Positions 25,856 through 34,580 of a DNA stretch of 64,000 nt are shown one piece after another. The notes under the pieces are model-generated. The model had not been told where the DNA came from, made no database searches, and worked only from the letters and a program-made list of their open reading frames with translations. This stretch comes from Arthrobacter sp. B1I2 (GTDB lineage Bacteria > Actinomycetota > Actinomycetes > Actinomycetales > Micrococcaceae): assembly GCF_030816485.1 (NCBI RefSeq), contig NZ_JAUSYC010000001.1, positions 4,030,001 through 4,094,000 of the forward strand, written 5' to 3'. Each line of letters starts with the position of its first letter. The first letter of the stretch is position 1. The position numbers and the translations under genes were made by a program.

Positions 25856-27073
25856 CTACGGAACGGGCGCCTGCTCGAGGTCCCTGATGGTCCGCAGCGC
25901 CGCGGCGGTAAGGACCCGGATGCCCAGGCCGAGGGAGCGTTCGTCCAGGATGTAATCGCCGCGGTGAAGGTCGTAATCCTCGCCGCCGGGTGTCTTGGTG
26001 CCCAGGCGCATCATCGCGCCGGGAAGTTCCGCGAGGAACCATGCGAAGTCCTCGCCGCCCATGGACTGCGGGGTCAGCACCACGGCGCTTTCGCCGATTT
26101 CGGCCCGGGCGGCCGCCTCGATGATGGCTGTCTCGTGTTCGGAGTTCACCACCGGCGGCACTCCCCTGGTGTGCTCCAGGTGGACGTCCACCCCGTACGG
26201 CGCGGCCACCTGGTGGACCACTTCGTCAAGGAGTTCGCCGGCAGCATGCCAGGCGTCCCGGTCCAGGCAGCGCATGGTTCCTGCCATGTAGCCGCTGCCG
26301 GGAATGGCGTTGGGCGCCGAGCCCGCGGTGATCTGGCCCCACACCACGGACACGCCGCTGCGGACGTCCACGCGGCGGGACAGCACGGCCGGGACGTTGA
26401 CGGCGATCTGGGCCAGTGCGAACACCAGGTCCTCGGTGAGGTGCGGGCGGGACGTGTGGCCGCCGCGGCCGGACAGTTCAATCCGGATGGTGTCCGACGC
26501 CGAGGTGATGGCACCGATCCGGGTGCCCACCCTGCCCACTTCAATCCGCGGGTCGCAGTGCAGCGCCAGAATCCGGGGGACGCCGTCCAGGACGCCCTGC
26601 TCAATGCAGGAATGCGCCCCGCCCGGCATGGTCTCCTCGGCGGGCTGGAAGATGATTCGGACGGTGGCGCCGAGGGGGGATTCCTGGTGCATCCGGTTCA
26701 GGACCAGGGCAATGCCCAGCATGGTGGTGGTGTGCACGTCATGGCCGCAGGCGTGGGTGACGCCGTGGTTCTTCGACGCGAACGGCAGGCCCGTCTCTTC
26801 GATGATGGGCAGGGCATCGATGTCACCTCGAAGGGCCGTGGCGATGGGGCCTTCGCCCACGTCCACCGTCAACCCGGTGCCTTCCAGGCGGCGCGGGCTC
26901 AGGCCGGCAGCTTCGAGCCGCTCGGCGAGCTTGTCGGTGGTGCGGAACTCCTTGAAGGACAGTTCCGGGTGCGCATGCAGGTCCCGCCGGAATTCGATCA
27001 GTTCCGGCAAAAGCGGTTCGAGCCAGGGAGCCACCAGGGCGGTGGGCTGGGTTTCAGTAGTGTAATTGCGCAC
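25856..27073 (-). CDS. M20 family metallo-amidohydrolase (N-acyl/IAA-amino acid hydrolase-like)
   Basis: Hydrolyses amide bonds of N-acylated amino acids or similar compounds; 405 aa. Metal ligands are seen in THACGHDVHTT, QPAEETMPGGAHS and MGGEDFAWF; the dimerisation domain includes GRGGHTSRPH. The group covers hippurate, N-acetyl-amino acid and indoleacetyl-amino acid hydrolases, and the substrate cannot be told from the sequence. It is monocistronic by spacing. The 9-bp repeat array lies just past its stop. Confidence 0.88.
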   Translation of the reverse strand: MRNYTTETQPTALVAPWLEPLLPELIEFRRDLHAHPELSFKEFRTTDKLAERLEAAGLSPRRLEGTGLTVDVGEGPIATALRGDIDALPIIEETGLPFASKNHGVTHACGHDVHTTTMLGIALVLNRMHQESPLGATVRIIFQPAEETMPGGAHSCIEQGVLDGVPRILALHCDPRIEVGRVGTRIGAITSASDTIRIELSGRGGHTSRPHLTEDLVFALAQIAVNVPAVLSRRVDVRSGVSVVWGQITAGSAPNAIPGSGYMAGTMRCLDRDAWHAAGELLDEVVHQVAAPYGVDVHLEHTRGVPPVVNSEHETAIIEAAARAEIGESAVVLTPQSMGGEDFAWFLAELPGAMMRLGTKTPGGEDYDLHRGDYILDERSLGLGIRVLTAAALRTIRDLEQAPVP

Positions 27074-27137
27074 TGCTTCACTCTAGCGAGGGTGGTGGCT
27101 TTAGCGCCCATTCACTGACGCCGCATTACATCCCGGC

Positions 27138-27165
27138 CCTGCCGGCACAGGCCTGTGCCGGCAGG
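27138..27165 (-). terminator. Perfect 13-bp hairpin after manC
   Basis: CCTGCCGGCACAG and CTGTGCCGGCAGG are perfectly complementary with only GC between, 8 bases past the manC stop. No T-run follows. It is a likely manC transcript end. Confidence 0.65.
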
Positions 27166-27172
27166 TTCAGGG

Positions 27173-28306
27173 TCACAGGACGTCCGTGTCTCCGCTTGCC
27201 TTGAGGGCGTCCACGGCAGCCTTGACGCGCTGGGAATTGGCCATGGTGGTCACCAGCAAAGCGTCCGGCGTGTCAACGATGACAACGTCCTGGATGCCAA
27301 GCAGGGCAATCACACGCTTGGTGTCGCTGACCACCACGCCGCTTGAGTTCTCGGTGAACACACGGGCGCCTTCGCCAAGGACAGTGACGTCATCCACTTC
27401 CTTGGCGCTGTTGAGGCGGCCAACCGACGCGAAGTCCCCAACGTCGTCCCACCCGAAGGTGCCGGGCACGACGGCGACGTCCCCGGCTTCGGCGGCGGGC
27501 TCGGCCACCGCATAGTCGATGGCGATCTTCGGCAGGGTGGGCCAGATGCGGGCCGTGACCTCGTCACGTTCCGGGGTGTCCCAAGCCCGGGCGATTTCCT
27601 GCAGGCCCTGGAAGAGCTCGGGCTGGTTTGCCTCAAGGTGCTTGAGCATCAGCGCCACGGGCGCCACGAACATGCCGGCGTTCCACACGTAGTCACCGCT
27701 GTCCACATACTGCTGGGCCACCTCTTCGTCCGGCTTTTCGACGAACTCCACAACGTCGTGGGCGCTGGGGGCGCCGTCGATGTGCAGGGCCTTGCCGGAG
27801 CGGATGTATCCGAAACCGGTGGACGGGTGGGTGGGCTTGATGCCGATGGTCACGATCTTGCCGGCGGCAGCAGTGTTGATTGCTTCGCGGACGGCCTGCT
27901 GGAACAGATGGTCCGGGCTGATCACCTGGTCGGCGGCGAAGGAACCCATGATGGTGTCCGGATCCCGTTCGTGCAGGATCGCCGCTGCGAGGCCGATCGC
28001 GGCCCCGGAGTCCTTGGGCTCTGACTCGAGGACGAGGTCGGCGTCGCGCACCTCGGGAAGCTGGCTGCACACGGCATCGCGGTGGGCCCGGCCGGTCACC
28101 ACCAGCATCCGGTTGCCCGCGAGCGGGTGCAGCCGGTCGTAGGTGGCGCGCAGCAACGTGCTGCCCGATCCCGTGAGGTCGTGAAGGAACTTGGGAGCTG
28201 CTGCTCGTGACAGGGGCCAGAGGCGGGTCCCCACTCCGCCTGCCGGAATCACCGCAATAAAGCGGTCAAGGGGTGAAGCCGGGCTTGTCACTTTGTCTGT
28301 ACTCAT
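27173..28306 (-). CDS. manC: Mannose-1-phosphate guanylyltransferase
   Basis: Makes GDP-mannose from mannose-1-phosphate and GTP for glycan and lipomannan synthesis; 377 aa, the single-domain form without a phosphomannose isomerase part. The pyrophosphorylase signature is IPAGGVGTRLWPLSR followed by PKFLHDL, the active-site VEFVEKPDEE lies near residue 200, and GTFGWDDVGDF is also conserved. TAAAGT stands 8 bases upstream of the ATG (28306), with GTG at 28309 as alternative leaderless start. Confidence 0.94.
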   Translation of the reverse strand: MSTDKVTSPASPLDRFIAVIPAGGVGTRLWPLSRAAAPKFLHDLTGSGSTLLRATYDRLHPLAGNRMLVVTGRAHRDAVCSQLPEVRDADLVLESEPKDSGAAIGLAAAILHERDPDTIMGSFAADQVISPDHLFQQAVREAINTAAAGKIVTIGIKPTHPSTGFGYIRSGKALHIDGAPSAHDVVEFVEKPDEEVAQQYVDSGDYVWNAGMFVAPVALMLKHLEANQPELFQGLQEIARAWDTPERDEVTARIWPTLPKIAIDYAVAEPAAEAGDVAVVPGTFGWDDVGDFASVGRLNSAKEVDDVTVLGEGARVFTENSSGVVVSDTKRVIALLGIQDVVIVDTPDALLVTTMANSQRVKAAVDALKASGDTDVL

Positions 28307-28314
28307 CACGGCCT

Positions 28315-28320
28315 ACTTTA
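28315..28320 (-). promoter_or_regulatory. -10 box of manC (leaderless arrangement)
   Basis: TAAAGT on the minus strand, 5 bases before GTG 28309 and 8 before ATG 28306. No ribosome site lies in between. Confidence 0.55.
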
Positions 28321-28461
28321 GCGGAAGGGCCGCAGGTGGCTCCCTGGGCGGCCCGGGCATTCTGCAGTTTTGCGGCACTCTCCCGCTTAAAAGCCCGCAC
28401 CGATGTGGCGTTCGTCTCACTTCCCCTGAAAATCCGCTCCAGTACTGGGCACCAAGAAACA

Positions 28462-28500
28462 CCTAAATTGAATAAGCTGTTAGTGGAGCCTAGATTTAGG
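28462..28500. promoter_or_regulatory. Inverted repeat in the sdhC leader
   Basis: CCTAAAT and ATTTAGG are separated by 25 bases that include TAAGCT, a possible -10 box for sdhCDAB. The 275-base gap between manC and sdhC contains no gene. The repeat could be an operator or a 5'-UTR stem. Confidence 0.35.
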
Positions 28501-28584
28501 CCTGAGCTACGAGTGCTCTCGCAGCAGGCGTTCCCCCCGCATGGATCTCATGCCAGCGCCGCTGTGTTGCAGGGAGGTTTATCA

Positions 28585-28965
28585 GTGCCGACAAAACCAG
28601 CTGGCACCTTGTACCGCGGCCGTGAAGGCATGTGGTCCTGGGTAGGACACCGCATTACCGGTGTAGTGATCTTTTTCTTCTTGTTGGTCCACGTCCTGGA
28701 CACCTCCTTGGTGCGTGTGTCACCGGAGGCCTACACCGCTGTGATCGGCGCCTACAAGAACCCCCTGATGGCCCTGGGCGAGACCGGCCTTGTTGCCGCC
28801 ATCGTGTTCCACGCCTTCAACGGCCTGCGGATCATTGCGGTCGACTTCTGGAAGAAGGGCGCCAAGTACCAGCGGCAGATGCTGTGGGCCGTCCTGGCCC
28901 TGTGGGTCGTGACCATGGTCGCCTTCTCCATCCGCCACCTGTCCCTCGCCCTCGGAGGTCACTAA
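28585..28965 (+). CDS. sdhC: Succinate dehydrogenase cytochrome b556 subunit
   Basis: Membrane heme-binding subunit of complex II, 126 aa with three helices. GMWSWVGHRITGVVIFFFLL is the family signature (His and Arg near the quinone/heme site), and IVFHAFNGLRIIAVDFW carries the second heme histidine region. GTG at 28585 follows AGGGAGG with 7-base spacing; the long in-frame upstream part is leader. sdhD begins three bases after the stop. Confidence 0.94.
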   Translation: MPTKPAGTLYRGREGMWSWVGHRITGVVIFFFLLVHVLDTSLVRVSPEAYTAVIGAYKNPLMALGETGLVAAIVFHAFNGLRIIAVDFWKKGAKYQRQMLWAVLALWVVTMVAFSIRHLSLALGGH

Positions 28966-28968
28966 GCC

Positions 28969-29430
28969 ATGACTGCAACGATCGAGAGCCCCCGCAGCGG
29001 GCGGATCGCTCCCCAGTACCGCCGCAGCGGCGGCTCCCGGGGCAACTTCGAGATGATCGCCTGGCTGTTCATGCGGCTCTCCGGCGTGGTGCTGGTGGTC
29101 CTCATTTTCGGCCACCTGTTCGTGAACCTCATGGTGGGCGAAGGCATCCACGCCATTGACTTCGGCTTCGTGGCCGGCAAGTGGGCAGATCCCTTCTGGC
29201 AGTTCTGGGACCTGGCCATGCTCTGGCTGGCAATGCTGCACGGCACCAACGGCGTGCGGACCATCATCAACGACTACGCCGAAAAGACGTCCACCCGCCG
29301 CTGGCTGAAGACCGTCCTCTACGCGGCCGCAGTGGTCATCATCCTCCTGGGCACCCTGGTCATCTTCACCTTCGACCCATGCCCTGTGGTGAACGGCGTC
29401 GCCCTTCCGGGTGGATTCTGCCCTGCCTAG
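28969..29430 (+). CDS. sdhD: Succinate dehydrogenase hydrophobic membrane anchor
   Basis: Second membrane anchor of complex II, 153 aa. About 25 basic residues precede three helices; RLSGVVLVVLIFGHLFVNL holds a heme-ligand histidine, and MLHGTNGVRTIINDY is the conserved anchor-subunit motif. A strong terminator-like hairpin follows before sdhA. Confidence 0.92.
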   Translation: MTATIESPRSGRIAPQYRRSGGSRGNFEMIAWLFMRLSGVVLVVLIFGHLFVNLMVGEGIHAIDFGFVAGKWADPFWQFWDLAMLWLAMLHGTNGVRTIINDYAEKTSTRRWLKTVLYAAAVVIILLGTLVIFTFDPCPVVNGVALPGGFCPA

Positions 29431-29445
29431 CGCTGGCACAACCCC

Positions 29446-29477
29446 GGGCCCGCGGGCTTTTCCGCGGGCCCTGTTTT
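29446..29477 (+). terminator. Intrinsic terminator inside the sdh operon
   Basis: A perfect 10-bp stem GGGCCCGCGG/CCGCGGGCCC with a 6-base loop is followed by TGTTTT. It lies 15 bases past sdhD and 60 bases before sdhA on the same strand. Confidence 0.8.
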
Positions 29478-29538
29478 GCGGAGCAGGCAAAGCCGCCCCG
29501 TTGTTTCATAGCGAATTTTGAGAGAAAGAGCATCTGGT

Positions 29539-31338
29539 ATGCAGGTCCATAAGTACGACGTCGTCATCGTCGGTGCCGGTGGCGCTGGCATGCGCGCCGC
29601 GATCGAGTCCGGTCAGCGCGCGCGCACAGCAGTACTGACCAAGCTCTACCCCACCCGCTCGCACACGGGTGCGGCACAGGGTGGCATGTGCGCAGCCCTT
29701 GCCAACGTCGAGGAAGACAACTGGGAATGGCACACGTTCGACACCGTCAAGGGCGGCGACTACCTGGTTGACCAGGATGCCGCCGAGGTCATGGCCAAGG
29801 AAGCCATCGACGCCGTGCTGGACCTGGAAAAGATGGGCCTGCCGTTCAACCGCACGCCCGAAGGCCGCATCGACCAGCGCCGGTTCGGTGGCCACACCCG
29901 CGACCACGGCAAGGCTCCGGTCCGCCGTGCATGCTACGCCGCCGACCGCACCGGCCACATGATCCTGCAGACCCTGTACCAGAACTGCGTCAAGCACAAC
30001 GTCGAGTTCTACAACGAGTACTACGTCCTGGACCTCCTGACGGTCGAAGAGGATGCTGTCCGCGCAGACGGCACGCCCTACAAGCAGAAGCGCGTTGCCG
30101 GCGTCGTCTCCTACGACCTCGCCTCCGGTGAACTGCACGTGTTCCAGGCCAAGTCCGTTGTGTTCGCCTCCGGCGGCGCCGGCAAGGTCTTCAAGACCAC
30201 CTCCAACGCCCACACCCTGACCGGTGACGGCATGGGCATCGCCTTCCGCCGCGGCATCCCCCTGGAGGACATGGAGTTCTTCCAGTTCCACCCGACCGGC
30301 CTCGCCGGGCTGGGCATCCTCCTCTCGGAAGCCGCCCGCGGTGAAGGTGCCATCCTCCGCAACTCGGAGGGCGAGCGCTTCATGGAGCGCTACGCCCCCA
30401 CCATCAAGGACCTGGCACCGCGTGACATCGTTGCCCGCTCCATGGCCAACGAGGTGCGTGAAGGACGCGGCTGCGGCCCGAACAAGGACTACGTCCTCCT
30501 GGACCTGACCCACCTGGAGCCGGCACACATCGACGCCAAGCTTCCGGACATTACCGAATTCGCGCGCACCTACCTGGGCGTGGAACCCTACACCGAGCCG
30601 GTGCCCGTGTTCCCCACCGCCCACTACGCCATGGGCGGCATCCCCACGAACATCACCACCGAGGTACTCCAGGACAACGACACCGTGGTCCCGGGGCTTT
30701 ACGCCGCCGGTGAGGTGGCCTGCGTGTCCGTCCACGGCTCCAACCGCCTTGGCACCAACTCGCTGCTGGACATCAACGTGTTCGGCAAGCGCGCCGGTAT
30801 CGCCGCCGCCGAATACGCTAAGACCGCCCAGTTCGTGGAGCTGCCGGAGAACCCGCTGGCCTACACCACCGAACTGCTGGACATCGCCCGCAACGGCACC
30901 GGCGACGAAAAGGTGGCGCAGATCCGCAAGGAACTGCAGGACACCATGGACGCCAACATGCAGGTGTTCCGCACGGCGGACACCCTCAACCAGGTGCTGC
31001 GCGACATCGCATCCTTCGAGGAGCGGTACAAGCGCATCAACGTCCAGGACAAGGGCAAGCGCTTCAACCTGGACCTGCTCGAGGCCGTTGAACTCGGCTT
31101 CCTGCTGGAACTGGCCAAGGTCATGACCGTGGCCGCCCTGCACCGCGAGGAATCCCGCGGCGGTCACTTCCGCGAGGACTTCCCCGAGCGTGACGACGAA
31201 AGATTCATGAAGCACTCCATGGCGTACAAGGATGACCATGCGCCGGCTGACGGATCGGCAGAAGCAATTGCCGGCATCCGCCTCGCCACCAAGCCGGTTG
31301 TCTTTACCCGCTACGAGCCGATGGTGAGGAAGTACTAA
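29539..31338 (+). CDS. sdhA: Succinate dehydrogenase flavoprotein subunit
   Basis: Catalytic subunit oxidising succinate to fumarate with covalently bound FAD; 599 aa, family length. DVVIVGAGGAGMRAAIESG binds FAD, His42 in RSHTGAAQGG is the flavin-linked histidine, and FHPTGLAGLGIL, RSMANEVREGRG and GSNRLGTNSLLD are substrate-site motifs. The ATG at 29539 is used because homologues begin MQVHKYDVVIVG; an in-frame region to 29518 has no support. sdhB follows after one base. Confidence 0.97.
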   Translation: MQVHKYDVVIVGAGGAGMRAAIESGQRARTAVLTKLYPTRSHTGAAQGGMCAALANVEEDNWEWHTFDTVKGGDYLVDQDAAEVMAKEAIDAVLDLEKMGLPFNRTPEGRIDQRRFGGHTRDHGKAPVRRACYAADRTGHMILQTLYQNCVKHNVEFYNEYYVLDLLTVEEDAVRADGTPYKQKRVAGVVSYDLASGELHVFQAKSVVFASGGAGKVFKTTSNAHTLTGDGMGIAFRRGIPLEDMEFFQFHPTGLAGLGILLSEAARGEGAILRNSEGERFMERYAPTIKDLAPRDIVARSMANEVREGRGCGPNKDYVLLDLTHLEPAHIDAKLPDITEFARTYLGVEPYTEPVPVFPTAHYAMGGIPTNITTEVLQDNDTVVPGLYAAGEVACVSVHGSNRLGTNSLLDINVFGKRAGIAAAEYAKTAQFVELPENPLAYTTELLDIARNGTGDEKVAQIRKELQDTMDANMQVFRTADTLNQVLRDIASFEERYKRINVQDKGKRFNLDLLEAVELGFLLELAKVMTVAALHREESRGGHFREDFPERDDERFMKHSMAYKDDHAPADGSAEAIAGIRLATKPVVFTRYEPMVRKY

Positions 31339-31339
31339 G

Positions 31340-32122
31340 ATGACCGCTGAAATCGCTGAGCCAGCCTCAAAGGTTGAACTTCCTGCCGGCGTTGGCGGGG
31401 GCGGGGAAATCCCCACGTTCGACGTCCACTTGCGGGTCCGCCGGTACAACCCGGAGGTTTCCGAGGAAGCCACCTGGGATGATTTCCACCTGACCATGTA
31501 CGGCACGGACCGTGTCCTGGACGCCCTCCACAAGGTGAAGTGGGAGACGGACGGCACGCTGTCCTTCCGCCGCTCCTGCGCCCACGGCGTGTGCGGCTCG
31601 GACGCCATGCGCATCAACGGCCGCAACCGTCTTGCCTGCAAGACCCTGCTGAAGGACCTGGACACGTCCAAGCCCATCACGGTGGAGCCCATCAAGGGCC
31701 TGCCGGTGGAGAAGGACCTCATCGTGGACATGGAGCCTTTCTTCCAGTCCTACCGCGAGGTCATGCCCTTCCTGATCAACAAGGGCCACGAGCCCACCCG
31801 GGAGCGCCTGCAGTCCGCCGAGGACCGTGAGCGTTTTGACGACACCACCAAGTGCATCCTTTGCGCCGCGTGCACGTCCTCCTGCCCCGTGTTCTGGACC
31901 GACGGACAGTACTTTGGCCCCGCCGCGATCGTCAACGCACACCGCTTCATCTTCGATTCCCGCGATGATGCCGGCGATATGCGCCTGGAGATCCTGAACG
32001 ACAAGGAAGGCGTGTGGCGCTGCCGCACCACCTTCAACTGCTCCGAGGCGTGCCCCCGCGGCATCCAGGTCACGCAGGCCATCGCGGAGGTCAAGCAGGC
32101 CATCCTGGCCCGCAGGATCTAG
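31340..32122 (+). CDS. sdhB: Succinate dehydrogenase iron-sulfur subunit
   Basis: Electron-transfer subunit of complex II, 260 aa. The [2Fe-2S] site is Cys80, Cys85, Asp88 and Cys100 (an Asp third ligand also occurs in other SdhB). CILCAACTSSCPVFW and CSEACPRGI hold the [4Fe-4S] and [3Fe-4S] clusters. A strong terminator follows, ending the sdhCDAB operon. Confidence 0.97.
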   Translation: MTAEIAEPASKVELPAGVGGGGEIPTFDVHLRVRRYNPEVSEEATWDDFHLTMYGTDRVLDALHKVKWETDGTLSFRRSCAHGVCGSDAMRINGRNRLACKTLLKDLDTSKPITVEPIKGLPVEKDLIVDMEPFFQSYREVMPFLINKGHEPTRERLQSAEDRERFDDTTKCILCAACTSSCPVFWTDGQYFGPAAIVNAHRFIFDSRDDAGDMRLEILNDKEGVWRCRTTFNCSEACPRGIQVTQAIAEVKQAILARRI

Positions 32123-32146
32123 GCACTTTCAACAGCAGACAGAACG

Positions 32147-32205
32147 GCCGACGGCGTCACTCACCAGGTACGGGAAACGTACAGTGAGCGGCGCCGTCGG
32201 CTTTT
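32147..32205 (+). terminator. Terminator after sdhB
   Basis: GCCGACGGCG (32147-32156) and CGCCGTCGGC (32192-32201) pair around an inner TCAC/GTGA stem and are followed by TTTT. It lies 24 bases past sdhB. Confidence 0.85.
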
Positions 32206-32225
32206 CAGCACCAAATCCTCCAGAT

Positions 32226-32280
32226 GCTCCACCACTTTTGGTCCCTAAAACCTCGTTTTAGGGACCAAAAGTGATGGAGC
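32226..32280. repeat. 55-bp near-perfect palindrome (26-nt arms, 3-nt loop)
   Basis: Arms 32226-32251 and 32255-32280 are complementary at 25 of 26 positions around CTC. The AT-rich core CTTTTGGTCCCTAAAAC stands out from the GC-rich surroundings. It lies just past the sdhB terminator and 26 bases before the hydrolase start. Too long and without a T-run for a plain terminator, it looks like a dispersed palindromic repeat or the remnant of one. Confidence 0.85.
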
Positions 32281-32306
32281 AAGCTGTACCTAGAAAGAGG
32301 TCCCCT

Positions 32307-33083
32307 TTGTCCCGCTCTGAAAAAGTGTCCTTCGCCGGTTCCACGGGCGAGATGCTGTCCGGCATCATCGACGTCCCGGAGGGCCCCATCAAGGGCTGGG
32401 GCGTTTTTTCGCACGGTTTCACTCTGGGCAAGGACAGCCCCTCCGCATCCCGGATGTGCAAGGCACTGGCGGATAGCGGTATCGGCATGCTCCGCTTCGA
32501 CAACCTGGGCCTGGGCGGCTCGGCCGGGGAATGGTCTGCGGGTTCGTTCAGCCACAAGGTGGCGGACACTGTGAGGGCCGCCGAGTTCATGCGCAGCGAA
32601 GGGAAAGAGATCTCCCTGCTGGTGGGCCACTCGTTCGGCGGCGCCGCGGTCCTTGCCGCAGCACGGGACATTCCGGAACTCGACGCCGTTGCCACCGTGG
32701 GAGCGCCCTTCTCCCCCAAGCACGTGGCCCACGTTTTCGATGCCGCGCTGGACCGGATCCTGAGCGAAGGCAGCGCCGAGGTGGACCTGGGCGGCAAGCG
32801 GGTGGAGATCCGCAGGCACTTCGTGGAGGACCTGGAGAACGCGGACCTGACGGATTGCATCCGGCAGCTGCACAAACCGCTGATGGTGCTGCACTCCCCC
32901 ACCGACAACACCGTGGGGATCGAGAATGCCAGCACCATCTTCCAGACGGCCCGGCACCCACGGAATTTTGTGTCCCTTGAGGGAAGCGACCACCTCCTCA
33001 CCGGGAAGGGCCAGGCCGCCCGGGCGGCACGGATTATTGCCGCCTGGGCAGACCAGTACCTCGACGCGGCCGGCCCTGCCTGA
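32307..33083 (+). CDS. Alpha/beta hydrolase
   Basis: Serine hydrolase of unknown substrate, 258 aa. The nucleophile elbow is VGHSFGGAAVL; the oxyanion region is VFSHGFTLGKDSPSAS, and MLRFDNLGLGGSAGEW is typical of the type fused to OsmC in other bacteria; no OsmC part is present here. The catalytic Asp is probably in VLHSPTDNTVG and the His in EGSDHLLTG. TTG at 32307 with AGAGG 6 bases upstream is chosen; earlier in-frame GTG/ATG codons at 32271-32276 lie inside the 55-bp hairpin. Confidence 0.85.
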   Translation: MSRSEKVSFAGSTGEMLSGIIDVPEGPIKGWGVFSHGFTLGKDSPSASRMCKALADSGIGMLRFDNLGLGGSAGEWSAGSFSHKVADTVRAAEFMRSEGKEISLLVGHSFGGAAVLAAARDIPELDAVATVGAPFSPKHVAHVFDAALDRILSEGSAEVDLGGKRVEIRRHFVEDLENADLTDCIRQLHKPLMVLHSPTDNTVGIENASTIFQTARHPRNFVSLEGSDHLLTGKGQAARAARIIAAWADQYLDAAGPA

Positions 33084-33123
33084 TCCTCACGGCCAGCACT
33101 TTCCGTATCCCGCGCCCTTTCCC

Positions 33124-33142
33124 AGGCTCCAGCCTGGAGCCT
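33124..33142. terminator. Hairpin between convergent genes
   Basis: AGGCTCCA-GCC-TGGAGCCT, a perfect 8-bp stem that reaches into the stop of the sugar-binding protein gene. It is a possible shared terminator for the hydrolase and the binding protein. Confidence 0.45.
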
Positions 33143-34442
33143 ACTTCCCGATGGCAGCCTTGCTCTCGCTGATCCACTGCTCAGCCGCCTTTTCCGGTGT
33201 AAGCCGCTTGAACAGGACGTCGGTGTTGATGCGGGCGGTTATCTCGGAAACCGCGGTTGAGCCGGTGGGGCCGATGTACGTGGGGGCGAACTCCATCCTG
33301 CCGATCTGGTCGATGTACTCCGCTTCCACCTTGCCCTGCGGGGTGAGCAGGTCCTGAATGGCTGCCCGCATTTCAGCATTGCCGGGAATGCCCCTGTCGC
33401 TCTGGATGATCTTGGCCGCCGCCTGGTTGTTGACGAGGAAGTTCACCAGCTTTGCGGCGGCGTCGGTGTGCTTGCTGCGTGCGGAGATGGTGTAAAACTG
33501 CGAGGACTGGAGCCAGATTCCCGGTGTGGGCTTTTCGCCGGGGAGCTTGAGCAGCCTCAGGTCCGCTCCAGAGGCCTTGCTGAGGGCCGTCAGTGAATTG
33601 CTCCACGTGAGCATCATCCCCGCTTTCCCCATGCCCATGAGGGTCTGCTCCGTGCTGACGTTCAGCTTCTCCACCGTTTCCGACGCACTGGGAGCGGCGC
33701 CCGATCCGCTCAGCTTCAACGAATAATCAAAGTAGTCCTGCACCGTTTCCTTGCCCAGCCCCAGTTGGCCGTCCTGGGTGTAGAGGGATTCGCCCCGCTG
33801 GCGTGCAAAGGCGTCCAGGGAGTCGTGGGTGAGGACAGTTGCCGTTCCGTAGGTCCCCTGCGGGCTCTTGGCCGTGATGTCTGCGGCGATCCTGGCGAAG
33901 TCATCCCAACTCCACGCGCTGTCATCCGGAAGTGGGATGCCTGCGGCGGAGAAAATGGCGGGATTGACGACAATTGCCAGCGCGTTGGCACCGGTGGAGA
34001 CGCCGTACTGCTTGCCTTTGACCTGCCCGTTCTCCCGCGCGCCCTGGTCGATCCTGGACAGGTCAAGCGAGCCTTCCACCTTCGACAGGTCCAGCAGGGC
34101 CCCACGGTTGGCATACTCGGCAGGATAGGCGCCGCCCATGGTGATGACGTCCGGTGCGTCGTTGGCGGCCATCTGTGTGGCGAGCTTGTCGAAGTATCCG
34201 CCGATATCGCCGTATTCCGGCTTGACCTTGATATTCGGGTTGGCAGCCTCGAATTCCGCGATCGCCTTGGTGGTCAGGTCCGCCCGGCCGGTATTGCCCC
34301 ACCAGGAAAAGCGGATCTCAACCGGGCCGTCCCCGGCCTTGTTGTCCGACGGGCTGGAACAGGCGGCAGTGGTGGCCAGCAGCGCCGCGGCCGACAGGAT
34401 GGCAATGGATTTTCGAACGCTTGGGATACCGTGACGCGTCAT
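33141..34442 (-). CDS. Sugar ABC transporter substrate-binding lipoprotein (family 1), orphan
   Basis: Extracytoplasmic sugar-binding protein, 433 aa. Signal peptide with lipobox TTAAC (Cys28), then EIRFSWWGNTGRADLTTKAI and FEAANPNIKVKPEYGDIGGY, typical of the MalE/CUT1 group; the rest shows the usual periplasmic-binding pattern (TYGTATVLTHDS, KAGMMLTWSNSL). ATG 34442 is used; an upstream in-frame ATG at 34466 adds eight residues. No permease or ATPase gene is adjacent. It is divergent from the glycosidase-like gene, with a LacI-type operator between. Confidence 0.9.
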   Translation of the reverse strand: MTRHGIPSVRKSIAILSAAALLATTAACSSPSDNKAGDGPVEIRFSWWGNTGRADLTTKAIAEFEAANPNIKVKPEYGDIGGYFDKLATQMAANDAPDVITMGGAYPAEYANRGALLDLSKVEGSLDLSRIDQGARENGQVKGKQYGVSTGANALAIVVNPAIFSAAGIPLPDDSAWSWDDFARIAADITAKSPQGTYGTATVLTHDSLDAFARQRGESLYTQDGQLGLGKETVQDYFDYSLKLSGSGAAPSASETVEKLNVSTEQTLMGMGKAGMMLTWSNSLTALSKASGADLRLLKLPGEKPTPGIWLQSSQFYTISARSKHTDAAAKLVNFLVNNQAAAKIIQSDRGIPGNAEMRAAIQDLLTPQGKVEAEYIDQIGRMEFAPTYIGPTGSTAVSEITARINTDVLFKRLTPEKAAEQWISESKAAIGK

Positions 34443-34487
34443 TGGGCAGGTCTCTTCCTCAATCACAGAAGGCTGGAAAACGGTTAC

Positions 34488-34499
34488 TGAAACGTATCA
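34488..34499. promoter_or_regulatory. LacI-family-type operator candidate
   Basis: TGAAACGTATCA is a 12-bp palindrome with a central CG and ten of twelve positions symmetric, the form bound by LacI/GalR regulators. It lies 46 bases upstream of the sugar-binding gene and 82 bases upstream of the glycosidase-like gene. No LacI gene is in this region. Confidence 0.5.
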
Positions 34500-34530
34500 A
34501 AGGTGTATGTTTGGGTCAATAGTTTCGACC

Positions 34531-34546
34531 TTGAACTATTCTTCAA
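34531..34546. promoter_or_regulatory. Inverted repeat near the glycosidase-like gene
   Basis: TTGAA-N6-TTCAA, 35 bases upstream of the chosen GTG. The six-base centre CTATTC plus T reads TATTCT, a possible -10 box. Operator function is a guess. Confidence 0.3.
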
Positions 34547-34580
34547 GCGTCGAATCAGGCAGCAACAGGAGGCGTGGAGA

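Noticed and set aside
29506..31731. Open frame of 741 codons on the minus strand opposite sdhA-sdhB
   Set aside because: It is the mirror of sdhA with its strong GC-rich codon pattern. It lacks a ribosome site or any domain, while sdhA on the plus strand is complete with all active-site motifs.
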